A DNA stretch of 45,146 nucleotides from Acetobacteraceae bacterium (GTDB lineage Bacteria; Pseudomonadota; Alphaproteobacteria; Acetobacterales; Acetobacteraceae): NCBI GenBank assembly GCA_019750465.1, contig JAIEOP010000070.1, positions 1 to 45,146 of the forward strand, given 5' to 3'. The position numbers were made by a program, and so were the translations under genes. Each line of letters opens with the position of its first letter. The stretch's first letter is position 1. The notes beneath the pieces are model-generated. The model saw only the letters and a program-made list of their open reading frames with translations. It ran no database searches and was not told where the DNA came from. Positions 10,517 to 18,116 of the stretch are shown here, piece by piece.

Positions 10517-10531
10517 TGGAGTTGGGATTGC
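10517..10531 (+). promoter_or_regulatory. sigma54-like -24/-12 element before ntrX
   Basis: TGG at 10517-10519 and TTGC at 10528-10531 have the exact spacing of the RpoN consensus (GG and GC 10 bases apart), but the CAC following the first GG is AGT here. It sits in the 126-base gap between ntrY and ntrX. It could give ntrX its own nitrogen-responsive transcript. Partial consensus match only. Confidence 0.3.
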
Positions 10532-10569
10532 GTTTGGCTTGTAAGATCAATCGCCGGGGAGGGGTGAAC

Positions 10570-10644
10570 GTGTGCAGCAACCTCAGCGTGCGCCGGGCCT
10601 TGATCCTTGTCGTGTTCCGGGCGAGGCATCCGCATGGCGCATGA
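10570..10644 (+). CDS. possible 24-residue upstream ORF overlapping the ntrX start
   Basis: A GTG-initiated frame encoding 24 residues, beginning CSNLSVRRALILVVF after the initiator. A GGGGAGGGG block ends 6 bases before the GTG at 10570. The TGA at 10642-10644 lies just inside ntrX, whose ATG is at 10634, so reading the small frame could couple translation to ntrX. There is no homology to lean on. It may be chance, since GTG frames are frequent in this base composition. Confidence 0.25.
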   Translation: MCSNLSVRRALILVVFRARHPHGA

Positions 10645-12052
10645 GATCCTCATCGTCGATGACGAGCCCGACATCCGCGCGCTCATCGACGGCATCCTGA
10701 CCGACGAGGGCTACGAGACCCGGCAGGCGCACAACAGCGATGCGGCGCTGGTCGCGTTCCGCCAGCGCAAGCCCGCGCTCTGCGTGCTCGACATCTGGCT
10801 GCAGAATTCGAGGCTCGACGGCCTCGGCATCCTGGAGGCGATGCAGCGCGAGGAGCCGGCGGTGCCCTGCGTGATGATCTCCGGCCACGGCACCATCGAG
10901 ACCGCGGTGCGCGCCATCCAGCACGGCGCCTACGACTTCATCGAGAAGCCGTTCAACTCGGACCGGCTGCTGCTGGTGGTCAGCCGCGCGCTGGAAGCCT
11001 CGCGGCTGCGGCGCGAGAACAGCGAGCTGCGCCTGCGCGCCGGACCGGAGACCGAGCTGGTCGGCGCCTCCACCGCCATGAACCAGCTGCGCGCCGCCAT
11101 CGAGAAGGTGGCGCCCACCGGCTCGCGGGTGCTGATCACCGGCCCCGCGGGCTCGGGCAAGGAGGTGGCGGCGCGCATGATCCACGCCCGCTCGCGCCGC
11201 GCCGATGGCCCCTTCGTCGCGCTGAACTGCGCCACCATGGCCCCGGCCCGCTTCGAGGAGGAGCTGTTCGGCGTGGAGCCCGGCACCGACCCGGCCGCCC
11301 AGCCGCGCCGCGCCGGCATGCTGGAGCGCGCGCATGGCGGCACGCTGCTGCTCGACGAGGTCGCCGACATGCCGCTGGAGACCCAGGGCAAGATCGTGCG
11401 CGCGCTGCAGGAGCAGGGGTTCGAGCGGCTTGGCGGGGGGACGCGGGTGAAGGTCGATGTGCGCGTCATCGCCACCACCAACCGCGACCTGCAGGCGGAG
11501 ATCGCGGCGGGGCGGTTCCGCGAGGATCTCTACTATCGCCTCGCCGTGGTGCCGCTGAAGATCCCGGCGTTGCGCGAGCGGCGCGACGACGTGCCGGGGC
11601 TGGCGCGGCACTTCATGGCGCGCTCCGGCGAGACCTCCGGCATGCCGTCGCGCGAGATCGCCGAGGACGCGCTGGCGGCGCTGCAGACCTATGACTGGCC
11701 CGGCAATGTGCGGCAGCTGCGCAACCTGGTGGACTGGCTGCTGATCATGGCGCCGGGCGAGGCGCGCGACCCGATCCGCGCCGACATGCTGCCGCCCGAG
11801 GTGGGCGCGGCGGCGCCGGCCATGCTGAAGCTCGATCGCAGCAGCGAGATCATGACCCTGCCGCTGCGCGAGGCGCGTGAGCTGTTCGAGAAGCAGTACC
11901 TGGAGGCGCAGCTGCTGCGCTTCGGCGGCAACATCAGCCGCACCGCGAACTTCGTCGGCATGGAGCGCAGCGCGCTGCACCGGAAGTTGAAATTCCTCGG
12001 CGTCCATGCCGATGACCGGCAGCCGAGCCCGGGGGCCGCGGCGGGGCTGTAG
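10634..12052 (+). CDS. ntrX: nitrogen regulation response regulator NtrX
   Basis: 472 residues. Receiver domain with phosphoacceptor Asp53 (CVLDIWLQNSRLDG), AAA+ domain with Walker A GPAGSGKE (170-177) and Walker B GTLLLDEVADMP, and a C-terminal helix-turn-helix (GGNISRTANFVGMERSALHRKLK). The sigma54-binding GAFTGA loop is absent: after ELFG the chain runs GVEPGTDPAAQPRRAGML (213-230). Alphaproteobacterial NtrX proteins are known for this loss and probably regulate sigma70 promoters. The ATG at 10634 puts the conserved HEILIVDDEPDIR at the N-terminus. It is the partner of NtrY and lies 126 bases after it, the only sizeable gap in the ntr cluster. Confidence 0.95.
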   Translation: MAHEILIVDDEPDIRALIDGILTDEGYETRQAHNSDAALVAFRQRKPALCVLDIWLQNSRLDGLGILEAMQREEPAVPCVMISGHGTIETAVRAIQHGAYDFIEKPFNSDRLLLVVSRALEASRLRRENSELRLRAGPETELVGASTAMNQLRAAIEKVAPTGSRVLITGPAGSGKEVAARMIHARSRRADGPFVALNCATMAPARFEEELFGVEPGTDPAAQPRRAGMLERAHGGTLLLDEVADMPLETQGKIVRALQEQGFERLGGGTRVKVDVRVIATTNRDLQAEIAAGRFREDLYYRLAVVPLKIPALRERRDDVPGLARHFMARSGETSGMPSREIAEDALAALQTYDWPGNVRQLRNLVDWLLIMAPGEARDPIRADMLPPEVGAAAPAMLKLDRSSEIMTLPLREARELFEKQYLEAQLLRFGGNISRTANFVGMERSALHRKLKFLGVHADDRQPSPGAAAGL

Positions 12053-12098
12053 GGCAGGGGGCGCGGTCTCGGCCACGGCCGCCGCGAATGGGGAAACC

Positions 12099-12971
12099 AT
12101 GTCGAGAATTGCCTATGTCAACGGCCGCTACCTCGATCAGCGGCTGGCCGAGGTGAACATCGAGGACCGCGGCTACCAGTTCGGCGACGGCATCTACGAG
12201 GTCGTGCACCTGCACGCCGGCCGCTTCATCGACGAGGATCGGCATCTCGACCGGCTGGAACGCTCCCTGCGGGAGATCGCGTTGCCGATGCCGCTCGCGC
12301 GCGCCGCGCTGCGCCACGTGCTGGCGGAAGTCGCGCGTCGCAACCGCGTGACCGAGGGCCTGCTCTACATGCAGGTGACGCGCGGCGTCGCCCGGCGCGA
12401 CCATGCCTTTCCGGCGAAGCCGGTGCCGCCGGCGCTGGTGGTGACCGTCAAGCGCATCCCGCCCTACCCGACCGATGCGGAAAGCTGGGCCGGCGCCTGC
12501 ATCACCCACCCCGACCTGCGCTGGGCGCGGCGCGACATCAAGAGCGTGAACCTCCTGCCCAACTGCCTTGCCCGCCAGGCGGCGCGCGAGCAGGGGGCGA
12601 TGGAGGCCATCCTCTACGACGAGGCCACCGGCATGGTCACCGAGGGCGCTGCCACCACCTTCTGGATCGTCGACGAGCGGGGCGTCATCCGCACCCGCCA
12701 CCTGGACCACGTGATCCTCCCGGGCTGCACCCGCGGCGCGCTGCTGGCGGAGCTGCAGGCGGCCGGGATCGCCTTCGAGGAACGGGATTTCTCGCTGGAC
12801 GAGATGCGCCGGGCGCGCGAGGCCTTCATCACCTCCGCGACCTCCTTCGTGAAGCCGATCACCCGCATCGACGGCCAGCCGGTCGGCGACGGCAGGGTCG
12901 GCCCCGTGACGCGGCGGCTGTTCGACCTGTTCGCCCGCCACGTGAAGGGCGATCGCAGGAACGCTGCGTGA
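12099..12971 (+). CDS. dat: D-amino-acid aminotransferase (class IV PLP enzyme)
   Basis: 290 residues, fold-type IV aminotransferase. EDRGYQFGDGIYEVV at the N-terminus and RRDIKSVNLLPN with the PLP lysine (Lys148) are characteristic of D-alanine transaminases (the family pattern is DIKSLNLL). GAATTFWIVD and ITSATSFVKPIT near the C-terminus complete the family signature. It would interconvert D-alanine and D-glutamate via 2-oxo acids, feeding peptidoglycan synthesis or D-amino-acid use. The ATG at 12099 lies after a GGGGAAACC segment and about 47 bases after ntrX. The next gene starts inside its stop (GTGA). A dat gene between ntrX and hfq is a known alphaproteobacterial arrangement. Branched-chain aminotransferase activity is a less likely alternative. 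Confidence 0.9.
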   Translation: MSRIAYVNGRYLDQRLAEVNIEDRGYQFGDGIYEVVHLHAGRFIDEDRHLDRLERSLREIALPMPLARAALRHVLAEVARRNRVTEGLLYMQVTRGVARRDHAFPAKPVPPALVVTVKRIPPYPTDAESWAGACITHPDLRWARRDIKSVNLLPNCLARQAAREQGAMEAILYDEATGMVTEGAATTFWIVDERGVIRTRHLDHVILPGCTRGALLAELQAAGIAFEERDFSLDEMRRAREAFITSATSFVKPITRIDGQPVGDGRVGPVTRRLFDLFARHVKGDRRNAA

Positions 12972-13648
12972 GCCCGATCGGGGCGCCCAGCGCCATCCTC
13001 TGGGACTGGGACAACACGCTGGTCGATGGCTGGGCCGCCATCCAGGCCGGGCTGAACGCCGCGTTCCGCGCCCACGGCCTGCCCGAATGGGACCGCGCGA
13101 CGGTGCTGCGCAACGTCCGGCGCGCGCTGCGCGAGAGCTTCCCGGAGCTGTTCGGCGCGACGCATTGGGAGGCCGCGCGGGACATCTTCTATGCCGAGGT
13201 GCGTGGCTGTCACCTCGACGTTCTGAGGCCCTTGGCAGGCTCGGCGGAGGCCATCGATGCCGCCGCGGCGCTGGCGCCACAGGCGGTGGTCAGCAACAAG
13301 CAGGGTCCGCTGCTGCGGGCCGAGGCGGCGCATCTCGGCTGGGACCGGCACTTCGCCGCGCTGGTCGGCGCGGGCGACGCCCGCCGCGACAAGCCCGATA
13401 CGGCGCCGCTGCTGCTCGCCCTCGACGCGTGCGGCGTCGCCGCGGGGCCGTCGGTGTGGTATGTGGGTGACACCGCGCTCGACATGCAGGCCGCCCGTGC
13501 CGCGGGTTGCACGGCGGTGCTGCTCGGCGATGCGCATCATGACGGCGGGCTGGGCAATGCGGCGCCCGATCACGCATTTGCGGGCGGTCATGCGCTGGCC
13601 GCGCATCTGCGATCCCTTGCCAAGCGCCATCGCACGGTCAATCTCTGA
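12968..13648 (+). CDS. HAD-family hydrolase (phosphoglycolate phosphatase-like)
   Basis: 226 residues. HAD motif I is [12 protein letters not shown] (nucleophile Asp14, second Asp16), motif II is AVVSNKQG, motif III contains the Lys of [11 protein letters not shown], and motif IV is [17 protein letters not shown]. The small helical cap between motifs I and II fits the Gph/phosphatase subfamily. The start is GTG overlapping the dat stop (GTGA at 12968-12971), so it is co-translated with the aminotransferase. Its substrate is unknown; phosphoglycolate or another small phosphate ester is possible. A gap of 185 bases before hfq follows, in which I saw GC-rich sequence but no clear signal. Confidence 0.88.
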   Translation: MSPIGAPSAILWDWDNTLVDGWAAIQAGLNAAFRAHGLPEWDRATVLRNVRRALRESFPELFGATHWEAARDIFYAEVRGCHLDVLRPLAGSAEAIDAAAALAPQAVVSNKQGPLLRAEAAHLGWDRHFAALVGAGDARRDKPDTAPLLLALDACGVAAGPSVWYVGDTALDMQAARAAGCTAVLLGDAHHDGGLGNAAPDHAFAGGHALAAHLRSLAKRHRTVNL

Positions 13649-13833
13649 CCTGTCGGTGGGCAAGGCCCGCCGGCCGGGGACGGTCGCCGCTGCGGGCGTG
13701 GCCGGTCGCGGGGGCAGGGGATGCCGCCGCGCCGGACCTGCCCGCGAGCGTCCGGGGCAGGGGTGGCGTGTGGCCATCACCCTGTCACGGCGTTGGCCGC
13801 CACTCCCGCCACCAACAAGAAGGACGACCCGCC

Positions 13834-14172
13834 GTGGCCGCCGAGAAGTCCCAGAACGTGCAGGACGTTTTCCTGAACCACGTTCGCAAGAGCAAGACCC
13901 CCGTGACGATCTTCCTCGTCAATGGCGTGAAGCTGCAGGGGATCATCACCTGGTTCGACAATTTCTCCGTCCTGCTGCGCCGGGACGGACATACCCAGCT
14001 CGTCTACAAGCACGCGATCAGCACGGTGATGCCGGGCGCGCCGATCCAGCTCTTCGACGCCACCGCGGCGGCCCAGGGCGTGGCGGCGCAAGGTGCGACG
14101 GTGCAGCGCGAGGGCACGACCCTGACAATGGCCCCGCGTGAGCGCGAGACGAGTCCCGCCGGCGGGAATTAG
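13834..14172 (+). CDS. hfq: RNA chaperone Hfq
   Basis: 112 residues. The Sm1 motif ([21 protein letters not shown]) and Sm2 motif ([17 protein letters not shown], with the diagnostic YKHA) are intact; Hfq forms a hexamer that pairs small RNAs with messages. An unstructured C-terminal tail of about 35 residues rich in Ala, Gln and Thr is longer than in most Alphaproteobacteria. The GTG start at 13834 is preferred because AAGAAGGA ends 9 bases upstream and the family's AEKSQNVQD follows directly; the frame further upstream lacks family character. hflX begins inside or just after this gene, the usual hfq-hflX pairing. Confidence 0.96.
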   Translation: MAAEKSQNVQDVFLNHVRKSKTPVTIFLVNGVKLQGIITWFDNFSVLLRRDGHTQLVYKHAISTVMPGAPIQLFDATAAAQGVAAQGATVQREGTTLTMAPRERETSPAGGN

Positions 14173-15622
14173 GGCCATTTCGCGCCCCGGACACGAAAGG
14201 CCCGACACGCGCCCCCCGCACGGGCTCGGCGGGCCGCAGCCGGAAGCGGCAAACGACCGCGGCGCCGGCGATATCGCGGTGCCGACGCGTGCCGCGGTGA
14301 TCCTGCCGCATGAGCGTTCGCCACGCGGCCCCGCCGCGCGCGCCGAGGGCGCCTCCGCCGCGCGTGCGGCCGAGGCGCGGCTGGCCGAAGCAGTGGGCCT
14401 GGCCACCAGCATCGGCGTCACCATCCTCCACACCGCGATCTTCCCGCTGCGCGACCGCCGGCCCAGCACCCTGCTCGGCGTGGGCCAGGTCGAGGCGGCG
14501 AAGCAGGCCATCGAACAGCACGGCGTCACCGTCACCGTCGTCGATGCCGCGCTGTCGCCGGTGCAGCAGCGCAACCTTGAGCGCGCCTGGGGCTGCAAGG
14601 TCATCGACCGCACCGGGCTGATCCTGGAGATCTTCGGCGAGCGCGCCCGTACCCGCGAAGGCGCGCTCCAGGTCGAGCTCGCCCACCTGGAATACCAGCG
14701 CACCCGCCTGGTGCGGTCCTGGACCCATCTGGAGCGCCAGCGTGGCGGCTTCGGCTTCCTCGGCGGCCCCGGCGAATCGCAGATCGAGATCGACCGCCGC
14801 CTGATCGGCGAGCGCATCGTCAGGCTGAAGAAGGAGCTGGAGCAGGTGCGCCGCACCCGCGGCCTGCACCGGCGTGCCCGCGAGCGGGTGCCCTACCCGG
14901 TGATCGCCCTCGTGGGCTACACCAATGCCGGCAAGTCCACCCTGTTCAACGCGCTGACCGGCGCCGGTGTCCATGCGCAGGACCAGCTCTTCGCCACGCT
15001 GGACCCGACCATGCGGGCCATCCGACTGCCCTCCGGCCGCAACGCCATCCTGTCGGACACCGTGGGCTTCATCTCCGAGCTGCCGACGCAGCTCGTCGAG
15101 GCGTTCCGTGCCACGCTGGAGGAGGTGGCCGCCGCCGACATCATCCTGCACGTGCGCGACATCGCCCATCCCGATACGGCGGCGCAGCGGGCCGACGTGC
15201 TCGGCGTGCTGCACGACATGGCCGCGGGGACCGACGCGGCGCTGGACGAGGGCTGGGAACGCCGCGTCGTCGAGGTGCTGAACAAGGCCGACCTGCTGGG
15301 CGGCATCGCCGGCGTGCCCGGGCAGGCGGATGGCGGGGCCGCAGGCGAGGCCGCGGCCGAGGGGGCGCCCATCGCCGTCTCGGCACTGACCGGCGAGGGG
15401 CTCGACGCGCTGCGGGCGCGGCTCGATGCGCTGCTCGCCGCCGGGCTGGAGACGGTCGACTACGCCATTCCCGCCGACGACGGCGCGCGCCTTGCCTGGC
15501 TCTACCGGCATGGCGAGGTCATCGCGCGGCAGGACGCCGACGACGCCTCCGGCGCCGTGCATGTCACGGTGCGGCTCTCGCCCGCTGATCGCGCGCGCTT
15601 CGAAGGCACGCCGCTGGCGTGA
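14138..15622 (+). CDS. hflX: GTPase HflX
   Basis: Up to 494 residues. The N-terminal HflX domain ([10 protein letters not shown], then [15 protein letters not shown]), the coiled Gly-rich linker ([19 protein letters not shown]) and the G domain (G1 [13 protein letters not shown]3 DTVGFI, G4 NKAD) are all present. HflX splits stalled ribosomes under stress. The start is uncertain. GTG at 14138 overlaps hfq by 35 bases. GTG at 14279, just before PTRAAVIL, would give about 447 residues, close to the usual size, and no clear Shine-Dalgarno supports either. The stop overlaps the next gene (GTGA at 15619-15622). Confidence 0.92.
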   Translation: MSARRVPPAGIRAISRPGHERPDTRPPHGLGGPQPEAANDRGAGDIAVPTRAAVILPHERSPRGPAARAEGASAARAAEARLAEAVGLATSIGVTILHTAIFPLRDRRPSTLLGVGQVEAAKQAIEQHGVTVTVVDAALSPVQQRNLERAWGCKVIDRTGLILEIFGERARTREGALQVELAHLEYQRTRLVRSWTHLERQRGGFGFLGGPGESQIEIDRRLIGERIVRLKKELEQVRRTRGLHRRARERVPYPVIALVGYTNAGKSTLFNALTGAGVHAQDQLFATLDPTMRAIRLPSGRNAILSDTVGFISELPTQLVEAFRATLEEVAAADIILHVRDIAHPDTAAQRADVLGVLHDMAAGTDAALDEGWERRVVEVLNKADLLGGIAGVPGQADGGAAGEAAAEGAPIAVSALTGEGLDALRARLDALLAAGLETVDYAIPADDGARLAWLYRHGEVIARQDADDASGAVHVTVRLSPADRARFEGTPLA

Positions 15623-16497
15623 GCCACGGCATCGACGCGCGGCGCGCCGCCGACATCGCCGCGCTGCTGCGCCAGGCCGCCCGCGCCGAGGTCCTGCCGC
15701 GGTTCCGCCGGCTGGCCGACGGCGCGGTGCGCGCCAAGTCCGGGCCGCTGGATCTGGTCACCGATGCGGACGAGGCGGCGGAGCGGCTGATCGCCGATGG
15801 CCTGCGTGCGCTCCTTCCCGGCTGCCTCGTCGTCGGGGAGGAAGCCGCGGCGGGCGATCCTGCGCTGCTGGACGGGCTCGGCGACGCCGATCTCGCCTTC
15901 GTCGTCGATCCGGTGGATGGCACCGCGAATTTCGTCGCCGGCGTGCCGGTCTTCGGCAGCATGGCCGCGGCGATCCGGCGCGGCGAGGTGGTCGCCGCCT
16001 GGATCCACGATCCTGTCGGCGATGACACCGCCATGGCGCTGCGCGGGGAGGGGGCCTGGGTCGAGGACACGGCCGGGCGCCGCCAGGCGCTGCGCGCGGC
16101 GGCCCCGGTCCCGGTGGAGCGCATGATCGGCGCCATCTCCTGGGGCTTCATGGCCGAGCCGCTGCGGAGCCGGGTCGCAGCGCGGCTGCCGCGCCTCGCG
16201 GCCGCGGTGGGATATCGCTGCGCCGCGCAGGAGTACCGGCTCGCGGCCGCCGGGCACGTGCACCTGCTGGTCTACAACCGGCTGCTGCCCTGGGACCACG
16301 CGCCGGGCTGGCTGCTGCACCGGGAGGCGGGTGGCCACGCGGCGCAGTTCGATGGCTGCCCGTATTCCCCGCTGGTGCGGACCGGCGGGCTCATCTGCGC
16401 GCCCGACCGGGCCAGTTGGCAGGCAGCCAGGGACGCGCTCGGCATCGGCCGGAACGACGGCGGTTTGCGTCCGGCCCCGGACGCTTCACCGCTGTAG
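15619..16497 (+). CDS. inositol monophosphatase family protein
   Basis: 292 residues. Metal-binding motifs of the IMPase/CysQ/FBPase superfamily are visible: VGEEAA (Glu of motif A), FVVDPVDGTANFVAGVPVFG (motif B, DPxDGT), and a C-terminal LLPWDHAPGWLLHREAGG (WDxAPG). It should dephosphorylate a small sugar or nucleotide phosphate in a Mg-dependent reaction; inositol-1-phosphate, histidinol phosphate and 3'-phosphoadenosine nucleotides are all possible substrates. GTG at 15619 overlaps the hflX stop, so it ends the hfq-hflX operon. The 501 bases that follow contain no gene. Confidence 0.9.
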   Translation: MSHGIDARRAADIAALLRQAARAEVLPRFRRLADGAVRAKSGPLDLVTDADEAAERLIADGLRALLPGCLVVGEEAAAGDPALLDGLGDADLAFVVDPVDGTANFVAGVPVFGSMAAAIRRGEVVAAWIHDPVGDDTAMALRGEGAWVEDTAGRRQALRAAAPVPVERMIGAISWGFMAEPLRSRVAARLPRLAAAVGYRCAAQEYRLAAAGHVHLLVYNRLLPWDHAPGWLLHREAGGHAAQFDGCPYSPLVRTGGLICAPDRASWQAARDALGIGRNDGGLRPAPDASPL

Positions 16498-16542
16498 GCC
16501 CCTCTCTGATTGCACAGCGGAGTCGCTGCTTCGGGCGACGTT

Positions 16543-16597
16543 GCCGCCCGGTCGCCGCCCGGTCGCCGGCAGGGCGCCGGCAGGGCGCCGGCAGGTG
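16543..16597. repeat. five 11-bp tandem repeats of two kinds
   Basis: Two copies of GCCGCCCGGTC (16543-16553, 16554-16564) are followed by GCCGGCAGGGC (16565-16575, 16576-16586) and GCCGGCAGGTG (16587-16597). The two unit types match at 8 of 11 positions. The array lies just after the IMPase-family stop codon and does not encode a protein. Confidence 0.9.
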
Positions 16598-16677
16598 GCA
16601 AAAAATTCACGCTCTCAGGCATGTTATTTTTTCCCGTTTCGTTCGTGGCCTGTGCTGGATCGCCTACCGATACCGAG

Positions 16678-16717
16678 CGGAAACGTTCTCCGGCATGTGA
16701 TTTCTGAACGATTTCCG
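16678..16717. other. imperfect inverted repeat, possible RNA hairpin
   Basis: CGGAAACGTT (16678-16687) faces AACGATTTCCG (16707-16717), complementary except for one extra A, with a 19-base loop. It lies in the AT-richer part of the gap. It could be part of a small RNA or a transcription end; no T-run follows. Confidence 0.3.
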
Positions 16718-16793
16718 GGTCGATCGCGTCAGCCCAATATGGTGCAGATTCGATATGAGCGCGTTCGCAGATGTTCCAGCATCGTGAACGGGA

Positions 16794-16808
16794 GTCCGAA
16801 ATTCGGAC
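16794..16808. promoter_or_regulatory. 15-base perfect palindrome, operator-like
   Basis: GTCCGAA (16794-16800), a central A, then TTCGGAC (16802-16808). The size and symmetry fit a dimeric repressor site or a short hairpin. No start codon of a recognised gene lies downstream on either strand within 150 bases, so a role as operator is unclear. Confidence 0.3.
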
Positions 16809-16998
16809 CATGCAAACTGGCCCGGCAGGCCGGGCACCCGGCGTGGCGAGTCGCAGCACGAGGAGAGGGTCGTCCTGGCCAGGCCGGCAGCCTTACGTCG
16901 TGGCGGGCGACCCATGCCTCACCGGGAGACTCGCCCGGCACTGGCTGCACCGCGACCTAGCCAGGCGATCCGGCCTGGTCGGATCCGGCTCCGGCGCC

Positions 16999-17811
16999 TC
17001 AGGCGCCCGGCTCCGCCGCCTTCACCGCCTGCCACTCCGCCTCCATGGCGTCGAGCGGAACATCCGCCGGCGCCAGGCCGCGGGCCGCAAGGCGCGCCTC
17101 CACGGCGTCGAACCGGCGGGCGAACTTGCGATTGGCTGCGTCCAGGCAGGCTTCCGGGTCGATGTCCAGCTTGCGGGCAAGGTTGGCCAGCACGAACAGC
17201 AGGTCGCCGACCTCGTCGGCCAGCCGCGTGCGGTCCGCGCCAGGCAGTTCCGCGCGCAGCTCCGCGGCTTCCTCCTCCAGCTTGTCCAGCACGGCCGCGG
17301 CGTCGGGCCAGTCGAAGCCCACCCGGGCGGCGCGCCGGGTCAGCTTGGCGGCGCGGGTGAGGGCGGGGAGGCCTGCAGGCACGCCAGCCAGCGTGCCGGT
17401 CTCGGCCCGGGCAGCGCGCTCGGCGGCCTTGCCGGCCTCCCAGGCGGCGGTCTGGGCCGCGGCGTCGCGGGCGGCGTCGGCGCCGAAGACATGCGGGTGC
17501 CGGCGGATCATCTTCTCCGCAATGATCCGGGCGACGGCGGCGAAGTCGAACCAGCCGCGCTCCTCCGCCATGCGGGCGTGATAGACGACCTGGAACAGCA
17601 GGTCGCCCAATTCATCCAGCAGCGGACCGGGAGTTGGGCCGCGGCGGATGGCGTCTGCGACCTCGTAGGCCTCCTCGATGGTGTAGGGGGCGATGGAGGC
17701 GAAGTCCTGCGCCCGGTCCCAGGGGCAGCCGCCATCCGGATCACGCAGCCTGGCCATGACCGCGAGGAGTTCGGTGAGCGCCGTTGCGGCGGCGTCGGGG
17801 TCGGGCTGCAC
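16999..17811 (-). CDS. mazG: nucleoside triphosphate pyrophosphohydrolase MazG
   Basis: About 270 residues, like E. coli MazG (263). Two tandem MazG domains are visible, each with the EExxE...D metal-binding helices: LRDPDGGCPWDRAQDF with TIEEAYEVADAI and LLDELGDLLFQVVYHARM in the first, and LEEEAAELRAEL with RLADEVGDLLFVLANLAR in the second. It hydrolyses NTPs and dNTPs to monophosphates and pyrophosphate, cleaning the pool and affecting ppGpp responses. The frame runs open to 17934, but the GTG at 17811 is preferred because AGGA lies 11 bases before it and the conserved part starts soon after; GTG at 17847 is another option. hflX-mazG proximity is common in Alphaproteobacteria. Confidence 0.93.
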   Translation of the reverse strand: MQPDPDAAATALTELLAVMARLRDPDGGCPWDRAQDFASIAPYTIEEAYEVADAIRRGPTPGPLLDELGDLLFQVVYHARMAEERGWFDFAAVARIIAEKMIRRHPHVFGADAARDAAAQTAAWEAGKAAERAARAETGTLAGVPAGLPALTRAAKLTRRAARVGFDWPDAAAVLDKLEEEAAELRAELPGADRTRLADEVGDLLFVLANLARKLDIDPEACLDAANRKFARRFDAVEARLAARGLAPADVPLDAMEAEWQAVKAAEPGA

Positions 17812-17924
17812 GGCGGCGGAATTCCTGATCCGGGTGCGGCCTCTCACCGCAAGGCGGCGCTGCGTGCAAGGGGCAGGCGCGCGCGGCAGGGCGCGGCGGA
17901 CGCGGGGCCATGATCCGGCGCGGC

Positions 17925-17933
17925 TTATCCCCA
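17925..17933 (+). other. DnaA-box-like 9-mer
   Basis: TTATCCCCA differs from the DnaA box TTATCCACA at one position. It is 7 bases left of the dif-like site. A related 9-mer (TGTGGACAA, one mismatch on the other strand) lies at 17977-17985. Two single-mismatch boxes are too few to call an origin. Confidence 0.25.
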
Positions 17934-17940
17934 CGCCGAA

Positions 17941-17968
17941 TTACCGCATAAGATACATTATGGAAAAT
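17941..17968. other. dif-like XerC/XerD recombination site
   Basis: The 28 bases have dif architecture: an 11-base arm TTACCGCATAA (17941-17951), a 6-base core GATACA (17952-17957) and an 11-base arm TTATGGAAAAT (17958-17968). The inner CATAA and TTATG are inverted repeats around the core. Against E. coli dif (arms GGTGCGCATAA and TTATGTTAAAT) I count 19 of 28 identical positions, including CGCATAA in the left arm and 9 of 11 in the right. The site is in an AT-rich patch in the gap between divergent mazG and the cyclase gene, in otherwise GC-rich DNA. It would serve chromosome dimer resolution near the terminus, where XerC and XerD recombine and FtsK acts. Confidence 0.6.
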
Positions 17969-18116
17969 GATTGGGTTGTGGACAAGCTGGGGAAAACCCG
18001 CCCCGGTGGCGATCCGGACGCGCGCCGGACGCGCGACGGATCGCGGCGGCGTGTGCCGCGGCTACAGTGGCGCGACGCGTCGGCCCCGCGCCGCGCGGCC
18101 CGGAATGGAACGGCCC

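Larger units (their letters stand above)
16498..16998. other. 501-base gene-free stretch between the IMPase-family gene and mazG
   Basis: No reading frame with protein character was found on either strand. It holds an 11-bp tandem repeat array (16543-16597), an AT-richer part around 16600-16770 with an A-run and a T-run, an imperfect inverted repeat (16678-16717), a perfect 15-base palindrome (16794-16808) and a GC hairpin (GCCCGGC at 16820-16826 and GCCGGGC at 16829-16835). It separates two convergent genes, so terminators are expected, but no hairpin followed directly by a T-run was seen. Confidence 0.7.

Noticed and set aside
16543-16597. CRISPR array.
   Set aside because: Units are 11 bases with no spacers and no cas genes are present.
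17900-18000. Replication origin (oriC) because of DnaA-like boxes in an AT-rich stretch.
   Set aside because: Only two imperfect boxes were found, no dnaA, parAB or hemE is nearby, and neighbouring operons run toward the site. A dif-like 28-mer explains the AT-rich core better.
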